From the NCBI GenBank assembly GCA_963776735.1, contig CAVZNV010000023.1, forward strand, positions 131,563-195,562: DNA of 64,000 nt. Direction: 5' to 3'. The stretch is from PALSA-612 sp963776735 (GTDB lineage: Bacteria; Actinomycetota; Thermoleophilia; Gaiellales; Gaiellaceae). Positions 58,415 through 64,000 of the stretch are shown in pieces. Below the pieces are notes generated by a model. That model saw nothing but the letters and a program-made list of their open reading frames with translations, was not told where the DNA came from and searched no databases. How positions within the stretch are numbered: the first letter of the stretch is position 1; each line of letters opens with the position of its first letter. The translations under genes and the position numbers were made by a program.

Positions 58415-59374
58415 CTAGGTGCCGGTCAGCACGCAGCCGCGCCGCGCGTTCGACCACTCCTGCTGGAGCTCGTAGTGGCCGCCGTTGATCGTCTGGTTGT
58501 AGGCGCCGTACTGCGTCGAGCCGATCGAGGAGCCGAAGTTCCAGGCGCACTTGTCGCCGTTCTCGTTGCCCTGGATGTCGTACCAGGCGCTGCCTTCCTC
58601 GTCCGTGATCGTCTCGTTGTGCTCGTGGCTCGTGACGTTGATCGTCGCGTCCGCGTCGTCGCCGTTCGGGTGCGACTCCGCGTCGCAGGCCGACGGGTTC
58701 GTGTCCGCGTACGGCATGTTCGCGTACAGCGTCACCGTCGAGCCGCTGCCGAACCAGCTGTGGTAGGCGCAGTAGTAGGAGAAGGAACACTCGGAGCTCG
58801 AGGAGTCGGTGCACGAGCCGATGCCCTTCGCAGTGAGCATGAAGTACTCCGTCGTCGGGTTCGACGGCCACCCGTTCGCCGTCCGCACGCGGGTGATCTC
58901 CGACTGCAATTGCGCGTCCGTCAGGCACGCGCTCGTACCGGAGTCGGTGCAGCCGCTCGCCGGGAGAGCGTGCGTGTCGAGCACGGACCCGGCGAAGTGC
59001 GAGCTGTAGGCGATGTGCCCCGAGTTGTCGTAGTACTGGGTGTCCGAGTAGTAGACGTTGCTCGTCGCGCCGCTGGCGGCGGCGACGTTCGTGAAGAAGC
59101 CGTCGATCAGCGAGCGGTAGTTCGCCGAGACGGTGTACCCCGACGGCACCCAGTAGATCGCGTACACGGTGTTCGTGTGCTCGACGGGGCCGTTGTGGTA
59201 GCGGAGGTTCGTCCCGAAGCTGAGCTGCGTGCTGCCGAGGTGCAGCGACGGGACGATCCCGAGGATCTGGCCGAGCCGCGGCGCCGCCGAGCTCGAGGCC
59301 CCTGCCGATGCAACGCCTCCCGCGAGCACGGCTGCCGCGAGGAGAGCAAGCGAAGCAACCCACAAGGCTTTCAC
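58415..59374 (-). CDS. Secreted Exordium/Phi-1-like protein
   Basis: 319 residues with a signal peptide (about 1-26) and Ser/Ala-rich start of the mature chain. The core has LRYHNGPVEHTNTVYAIYWV, FFTNVAAASGATSNVYYSDT, NVTSHEHNETITDEEGSAWY and GDKCAWNFGS. These resemble the phosphate-induced/Exordium family (PF04674), known from plants and some bacteria; the SHEHNETITD segment looks like a metal-binding site reminiscent of metallopeptidases. Function unknown. The GTG start follows AAGGAGG. Confidence 0.6.
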   Translation of the reverse strand: MKALWVASLALLAAAVLAGGVASAGASSSAAPRLGQILGIVPSLHLGSTQLSFGTNLRYHNGPVEHTNTVYAIYWVPSGYTVSANYRSLIDGFFTNVAAASGATSNVYYSDTQYYDNSGHIAYSSHFAGSVLDTHALPASGCTDSGTSACLTDAQLQSEITRVRTANGWPSNPTTEYFMLTAKGIGSCTDSSSSECSFSYYCAYHSWFGSGSTVTLYANMPYADTNPSACDAESHPNGDDADATINVTSHEHNETITDEEGSAWYDIQGNENGDKCAWNFGSSIGSTQYGAYNQTINGGHYELQQEWSNARRGCVLTGT

Positions 59375-59403
59375 GATCCGCCTCCTTGTAGATGGGGGTT
59401 GAT

Positions 59404-59422
59404 GGCGGGCGAACTTCCCGCC
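59404..59422 (-). terminator. Hairpin downstream of clpX
   Basis: GGCGGG, 7-base loop, CCCGCC, 29 bases after the clpX stop. No T-run follows, so it is only a candidate terminator. Confidence 0.4.
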
Positions 59423-59450
59423 CGGAGGCTTCGCGAAACCTGAAGCGGCG

Positions 59451-60728
59451 CTACGCGGATTCTTCGATCGGCTCGTCGAAGTCCTCGGCCACGGTGCCGC
59501 CGAGGGTGACGAGCGTGGGCTTCTGGCCCTTCGAGATCGTCTCCTTCGTGATCACACACTTGGTGACGTCTCGGCGCGAGGGCAGCTCGAACATCACGTC
59601 CAGCAGCGCGCCCTCGATGATCGAGCGGAGGCCGCGGGCGCCGGTTTCGCGCTCGAGCGCGCGCTGGGCGATCTCCCACAGCCCGTCTTCCGTGAAGACG
59701 AGCTCGATGTTGTCGTAGTTGAAGAAGCGGTGGTACTGCTTCACGAGCGCGTTCTTCGGCTCGGTCAGAATCTTGACGAGATCCTCCTGCTGCAACTGGT
59801 GCACGTGCGAGACGACCGGGAGGCGGCCGATGAACTCGGGGATCAGGCCGTACGAGAGCAGGTCCTCGGGCATGACCTCGCCGAGCAGCTCCGCGCTCTC
59901 GACCGAGTGCTTCGAGTGGATCTTGGCGCCGAAGCCGACGGCGTTCTTGCCGATCCGGCGGGCGATGATCTTCTCGAGACCGGCGAACGCGCCGCCGCAG
60001 ATGAAGAGGATGTTCGTGGTGTCGATCGAGAGGAACTCCTGGTGCGGGTGCTTGCGCCCGCCCTGCGGCGGCACCGAGGCCACCGTTCCCTCGAGGATCT
60101 TCAGCAGCGCCTGCTGGACGCCCTCGCCGGACACGTCGCGCGTGATCGACGGGTTGTCCGCCTTGCGCGCGATCTTGTCGACCTCGTCGATGTAGATGAT
60201 CCCCGTCTCGGCCTTCTTGATGTCGAAGTCGGCCGCCTGGATCAGCTTCAGCAGGATGTTCTCGACGTCCTCACCGACGTAGCCGGCTTCGGTGAGCGCG
60301 GTGGCGTCGGCGATCGCGAACGGGACGTTGAGGATGCGGGCGAGCGTCTGCGCCAGGTGCGTCTTGCCGCAGCCGGTCGGGCCGAGCAGCATGATGTTCG
60401 ACTTCTGCAGCTCGACGTCCGAGTCTTGCTGGCCCATCTGGACGCGCTTGTAGTGGTTGTAGACGGCCACGGAGAGGGTGCGCTTGGCCTCCTCCTGGCT
60501 GACGACGTACTCGTTGAGGTGGTCGTAGATCTCGGTCGGTTTCGGGAGCGTCTCGAGATCGAGATGCGACGGAGCGGTGAGCTCCTCGTCGATGATCTCG
60601 TTGCAGAGATCGATGCACTCGTCGCAGATGTAGACCCCGGGACCGGCGATGAGCTTCTTGACCTGGCGCTGGCTCTTCCCGCAGAACGAGCAGAGCAGCT
60701 GGTCGTTTGAGTCGCTCGCGCGAGCCAT
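59451..60728 (-). CDS. clpX: ATP-dependent Clp protease ATP-binding subunit ClpX
   Basis: A 425-residue AAA+ unfoldase. The N-terminal zinc domain has CSFC and CDEC pairs (about 13-38). Walker A GPTGCGKTHLAQ, Walker B IIYIDEVDKI, pore loop GYVGED, RKH segment GRKHPHQEF and arginine-rich sensor LERETGARGLRSII are present. It unfolds substrates for ClpP. The IGF-type ClpP-docking loop region falls in RIGKNAVGFGAKI. It lies 70 bases after clpP. Confidence 0.97.
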   Translation of the reverse strand: MARASDSNDQLLCSFCGKSQRQVKKLIAGPGVYICDECIDLCNEIIDEELTAPSHLDLETLPKPTEIYDHLNEYVVSQEEAKRTLSVAVYNHYKRVQMGQQDSDVELQKSNIMLLGPTGCGKTHLAQTLARILNVPFAIADATALTEAGYVGEDVENILLKLIQAADFDIKKAETGIIYIDEVDKIARKADNPSITRDVSGEGVQQALLKILEGTVASVPPQGGRKHPHQEFLSIDTTNILFICGGAFAGLEKIIARRIGKNAVGFGAKIHSKHSVESAELLGEVMPEDLLSYGLIPEFIGRLPVVSHVHQLQQEDLVKILTEPKNALVKQYHRFFNYDNIELVFTEDGLWEIAQRALERETGARGLRSIIEGALLDVMFELPSRRDVTKCVITKETISKGQKPTLVTLGGTVAEDFDEPIEESA

Positions 60729-60798
60729 CAGTCCGTTTTCTCCCCCTGCCCCACGTTCAACTTGTACACCGGATTGTCCACTCTCGCTACCGCTCGAT

Positions 60799-61443
60799 CT
60801 AGCGATGCTCGATGACCGTGTCGATGATTCCGTAGTCCTTGGCCTCTGCCGAGGTCATGAAGTAGTCACGTTCCATGTCGCGCGCGACCTTGTCCAGCTC
60901 CTGTCCCGTGTGCTTGCCCATGATCTCTTCCATCTTGCGCTTGAGGGCGATCGTCTCGCGAGCGTGGATCTCGATGTCGGTCGCCTGCCCTTGGAAGCCG
61001 CCCCACACCTGGTGGATCAGGATCTTGGCGTTCGGCAGCGCCATGCGCTTTCCTTTCGCGCCGCCCGCGAGCAGGAGCGCGCCCATGCTCATCGCGATGC
61101 CGACGCAGATCGTCTGCACGTCGGGTTTGATGAACTGCATCGTGTCGTAGATCGCCAGGCCCGAGTAGACGGAGCCGCCCGGCGAGTTGATGTAGATCGA
61201 GATGTCCTTGTCGGGATCCTCCGACTCGAGGTGGAGGAGCTGCGCGACGAGGAGGTTGGCGATCTGGTCGTCGACGGGCGTCCCGAGGAAGATGATCCGC
61301 TCGTTCAGCAGCCGCGAGTAGATGTCGAAGGCCCGCTCGCCGCGAGACGTCTGCTCGATCACCATCGGGATCAGCGGACTCATCTGCGGTGCTGCGGGTG
61401 CCGGGCGGTTGTAGTCCCAGCCGAAGCGGTTGTCTTGGCTCAT
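60799..61443 (-). CDS. clpP: ATP-dependent Clp protease proteolytic subunit
   Basis: A 214-residue serine peptidase. The catalytic triad is Ser119 (GIAMSMGALLLAGG), His144 (ILIHQVWGG) and Asp193 (MERDYFMTSAEAKDYGIID), with the exact spacing known for ClpP. INSPGGSVYSGLAIYDTMQ forms part of the oxyanion and handle region. ATG 61443 is decided by GGAGGAGAG upstream and by the 4-base overlap with tig. Only one clpP is in the window; actinobacteria usually have two. Confidence 0.96.
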   Translation of the reverse strand: MSQDNRFGWDYNRPAPAAPQMSPLIPMVIEQTSRGERAFDIYSRLLNERIIFLGTPVDDQIANLLVAQLLHLESEDPDKDISIYINSPGGSVYSGLAIYDTMQFIKPDVQTICVGIAMSMGALLLAGGAKGKRMALPNAKILIHQVWGGFQGQATDIEIHARETIALKRKMEEIMGKHTGQELDKVARDMERDYFMTSAEAKDYGIIDTVIEHR

Positions 61444-62802
61444 GTGGTTCTCTCCTCCTGGCCGGGTGTCCACAGTTTCGTAGCGCCCTCCGGCTTCTCC
61501 TGCCCGGGGGTCCAGAGCTTCTCACGCGCTGCCGCGAGGTCGGCGGGGATACGCGTCACCTCGGAGACGATGCGGTCGAGCGCCTTGCGCAGGCGGATGT
61601 CGTCGCGGAACTGCTCCGCGCGCCCGTCCGCCATCACCTCCGCGACGAGGCCGTCGACGTCCTCCGCGCCCTCGAACGTCGCCTGCTCGCGGACGAACTG
61701 CTCGAGCTCTTCGTCCGTCACCTCGAGCTCGAGCTTGTCGGCGGCGGCCTCGAGCGCGAGCTCGCGCGCGAGCGACCGGGTCGCCTCGGCGGTCACGCGC
61801 TCGGTGACCTCCTCGGGCGTCTGACCCGGAGACGGCGAGATAGGCCTCGACCGAGACGCCGCGGCGCTCGAGCGACTGCACGAGGTTGGCGAGCAGCGTG
61901 TTCGCGCGCGCCTGGACGAGCCCTTCGGCCGGTGTCACCTTCGACGCGTCGACGAGCGCGTCGACCGCGGCGGCGCGGAACTCGGTCTCGATCTCCTCGT
62001 CGAGCTGCTCGCGCAGCCGCGACTCGAGGTCCGCGCGAAGCTCGGCGAGGGTGTCGAACTCGGTCGCGGCCTTCGCCAGCTCGTCGTCGAGCGGCGGCAG
62101 CACCTTCTCCTTCAGCTCCTTCACCGTCGCCGTCACGGTCTGCGTCTCGCCTTCCTCGCCGACCTCGAAAGTGATGTCCTTCGTCTCGCCGGCGGACATG
62201 CCCGTCAGGCCCTGCTCGAGCTCGTCGACGAGCCGTCCGCCGCCGAGCTCGACGACGACGTCGCGACGCGTCTCGCCGGACTCGCTGACGAGGTCGACGA
62301 CGACGACGTCGCCGGGAGCCGCAGGGCGGCCCTCGACCGGCGCGAGCTCGGCGACGGCGTTGCGCAGCGCCTCGAGCTCGCGGTCGACGAGCTCGGGCGG
62401 CACCTCGGCGGAATGAACGGGCACCTCGAGCGTCGTCCAGTCGGCGATCTCGATCTTCGGCTGGACGTCGACCGTCGCGGTGAAACTGAAGTCGGTGTCG
62501 GACGACTCGGGCAGCGTGTAGTCGTACTCGGGCGTCGACGCGGGGCGGATGCGCGAGCCGGCCACAGCCGCGCGGTACCAGCCGCCGATGTGGCTCTCGA
62601 CCGCCTCGGCGAAGATGCGGTCCTTGCCGACGCGGGCGACGAGCACGGGCATCGGAACCTTGCCCTTGCGGAAGCCCGGGATCTTGAGGGACTCGGCCAG
62701 ATCGGACGCGGCGTGCTCGACGGCGTGCTGCACGTCGACGCGCGGGACGTCGACGCTGAGCCGCACCTTGTCGCCGGCGATCTCCTCGACCCGTGTCTCC
62801 AC
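61440..62802 (-). CDS. tig: Trigger factor, interrupted by a 1-base insertion
   Basis: About 453 residues once corrected. The ribosome-binding tail has the signature IPGFRKGKVPMPVL, then a PPIase domain (PGDVVVVDLVSESGE, GLTGMSAGETKDITFEV) and the helical arms. The frame breaks near VSVEAYLAVSG; removing one base at 61824 restores QTPEEVTERVTAEATRSLAR. The C-terminus carries KLWTPGQE twice. GTG 62802 fits the family N-terminus; TTG 62814 is an alternative. It folds nascent chains. Operon with clpP (ATGA overlap) and clpX. Confidence 0.92.
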
Positions 62803-62975
62803 CAGCCCATTCAAGCAGACCCGTTCCGCCCGGCCGCCGGAGACAGCTGGGGAGAAATCGTCACAGAATCGGCACGAAGCCGGCACCGTTCGGTGCGACT
62901 TCGCGGCCTACCATTCGAGCGGGTGGCGGGTCAGAGGAGGGGTTCCCCTCCCATTGGGTGGGGGCTGGAATGGAC

Positions 62976-62998
62976 CCGGCCGGCTTCGCCGTGGCCGG
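62976..62998 (-). terminator. Hairpin downstream of the LysE-type gene
   Basis: Stem CCGGCCGGC/GCC-GGCCGG with a TTC loop and a 2-base bulge, 12 bases after the LysE stop on the minus strand. No T-run. The rest of the 208-base gap to tig holds a short GCACCG/CGGTGC hairpin near 62882 and no gene. Confidence 0.4.
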
Positions 62999-63010
62999 AA
63001 AAGACAGGGC

Positions 63011-63640
63011 TCAGGACTCGTTCGCGATCGTGCGCCAGCCCAGGAGGCACGCGAAGCAGAGGATCGCCGCGCCGGAAACAGCGTCGACCCAGACGAGCAG
63101 GCGCGTGCCGACCCGGCGGCGGGCGACGGCGACGCCACCGGAAAGGAGCGTGAACCACGTCAGCGTCCCGGCGCCCACGCCCGCGACCAGCACGGCCGCG
63201 GACGGGGCCGAACCGGCCAGGGCCGCGGTCGACGCGGCCGAGAACGCCGCGGCCCACGAGGCAATCGTCAGCGGGTTCGACGCGGTCGCGCCGAGCGAGG
63301 TGAGGAACGCGCGCCGCGGCGAGGCGACCTCCTCGTCCGACTCGCCGCCGAGCCTGACCCGGAACGCACTGTGCAGCGTCTTCAGTCCGATCGCCGCGAG
63401 CACGCACGCGCCGACGATCCCGAGCGTGAGCCGCACGCCGTCGACCTCGAGCAGTGCGCTCGCCCCGGCCGCGCCGAGCCCCGCGTAGAGCGCGTCGATC
63501 ACCGCCGCGCCGGCTCCGATCGCAACGCCGACGACGAACCGCCCGCGCAGCACCGACCGCATGCAGAGCAGCGAGATCGGCCCGACCTGAGCGGCGACGA
63601 CGAACCCGAGCCCGAACCCGGCTGCGAGCGCGGCTCCCAC
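63011..63640 (-). CDS. LysE-family exporter
   Basis: A 209-residue protein with five to six membrane segments. LysE/RhtB landmarks are GFVVAAQVGPISLLCMRSVL at the N-terminus (the usual GP-P motif), GVAIGAGAAVIDALYAGLGA and FLTSLGATASNPLTIASWAA. It probably exports an amino acid or similar metabolite. GTG 63640 begins 7 bases after a TAGACT box that overlaps the -10 box of the divergent deaminase gene. Confidence 0.88.
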   Translation of the reverse strand: MGAALAAGFGLGFVVAAQVGPISLLCMRSVLRGRFVVGVAIGAGAAVIDALYAGLGAAGASALLEVDGVRLTLGIVGACVLAAIGLKTLHSAFRVRLGGESDEEVASPRRAFLTSLGATASNPLTIASWAAAFSAASTAALAGSAPSAAVLVAGVGAGTLTWFTLLSGGVAVARRRVGTRLLVWVDAVSGAAILCFACLLGWRTIANES

Positions 63641-63647
63641 GCGCCCG

Positions 63648-63657
63648 AGTCTACGAT
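63648..63657. promoter_or_regulatory. Overlapping divergent -10 boxes
   Basis: AGTCTACGAT reads as TAGACT (63653-63648) on the minus strand, 7 bases before the LysE gene, and as TACGAT (63652-63657) on the plus strand, 6 bases before the deaminase. The boxes share two bases, so the two promoters should compete for polymerase. Confidence 0.55.
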
Positions 63658-63663
63658 CGGCTC

Positions 63664-64000
63664 GTGGCCAGGTGGAGCGAGCTCGACGCGTACCACGGTC
63701 CCTGGGCCGACGTCTTCGTGCTGATGTGGGAGGCGTACACCGCGGGCACGATCCCCGTCGGCGCCGTGGTAACCGATGAACCGGCCGCATCGTCGCCCGC
63801 GGGCGGAACCGCATCTTCGACGCGGAGGCCGACGGGGAGCTCGGCCGCTCGCGGCTCGCGCACGCCGAGATCAACGCGCTCCGGGCTCTCGACTCCGGAT
63901 CAGACCTACGAGGGCTGGACGCTGTGGACGGCGCTCGAGCCCTGCCACCTTTGCCTGTCTGCGACCTTCACGGCCCGCATCGGCACGGTCAGCCTACGCC
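63664..64000 (+). CDS. Nucleoside/tRNA adenosine deaminase-like protein, frameshifted, cut by window edge
   Basis: The deaminase begins MARWSELDAYHGPWADVFVL and EAYTAGTIPVGAVV. After VTDE one base is missing (63780/63781); the next frame gives GRIVARGRNRIFDAEADGEL and the zinc motif HAEINALRAL. One extra T at 63900 shifts to the last frame, with TLWTALEPCHLCLSATF (PCxxC zinc ligands) up to the edge. With both corrections it is a normal CDA-fold deaminase (TadA or guanine-deaminase branch). GTG 63664 appears leaderless. Confidence 0.8.
   Translation, partial: MARWSELDAYHGPWADVFVLMWEAYTAGTIPVGAVVTDEPAASSPAGGTASSTRRPTGSSAARGSRTPRSTRSGLSTPDQTYEGWTLWTALEPCHLCLSATFTARIGTVSLR

Overview
The window is about 70% G+C, packed with genes on both strands. 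It reads as a chromosomal segment of a high-GC actinobacterium. Gene content (F420-dependent LLM oxidoreductase, RsbW/STAS partner-switch genes, the block order valS-folC-ndk-maf-mreBCD-mrdA-rodA, Iojap/RsfS next to NadD and Obg, tig-clpP-clpX) and the protein sequences suggest the deep-branching class Thermoleophilia (Gaiellales/Solirubrobacterales). That placement is inference. GTG and TTG starts are frequent, 4-base ATGA/GTGA stop-start overlaps are the rule inside operons, and many first genes look leaderless: a TANNNT box, often TAGACT, lies 6-10 bases before the start codon and no Shine-Dalgarno sequence is visible.

Layout. 1-3805: a PAS/GAF sensor cut by the left edge, and small unknown genes. 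4038-5971: AI-2E-type permease, a cysteine-less thioredoxin-fold protein, and a small basic protein. 6011-8908: stress partner-switch locus with a SigB/SigF-type sigma factor, two RsbW-like proteins and three STAS proteins. 8905-12161: LLM oxidoreductase, methyltransferase, SDR, CoA-transferase. 12207-15709: a LuxR/ATPase regulator and a methyltransferase, bracketed by a CoA-transferase gene and a 54-base remnant of a related gene. 15771-25528: hemolysin III protein, tRNA-Ala, rsfS-nadD-obg, a class V aminotransferase, two divergent M29 aminopeptidases, rpmA-rplU-rne. 25695-31615: CMD protein, GGDEF/EAL protein, and a PLP decarboxylase-MFS pair. 31612-45913: cell-shape block (mreB, mreC, mreD, mrdA, rodA) and the valS-folC-ndk operon, which includes a 39-residue membrane peptide and a methyltransferase-Maf fusion. 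46010-48420: isocitrate lyase operon with a Cys-rich 43-residue peptide, a 78-residue protein and a GntR regulator. 48417-56888: nine-gene operon (HAAT-type ABC importer, hydrolase, acyl-CoA ligase, TetR, KAS III-like enzyme), divergent from a secreted hydrolase across two copies of an 11-base palindrome. 58301-58400: a 100-base three-way-junction element. 58415-62802: secreted Exordium-like protein, clpX, clpP, tig. 63011-64000: LysE exporter and a nucleoside deaminase cut by the right edge.

How genes cooperate. The sigma factor, RsbW-like kinases and STAS antagonists form a complete partner switch, and the GAF/PAS protein at the left edge may feed it. The 48417-58293 region looks like one catabolic module: extracellular hydrolysis, import, intracellular hydrolysis, CoA activation and condensation, under a TetR regulator. 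tig-clpP-clpX is the folding and proteolysis operon.

Quality caution. Single-base indels break obg (18260), rne (24781-24784), tig (61824) and the deaminase (63780/63781 and 63900). Essential genes broken by single bases point to residual assembly errors rather than pseudogenes.
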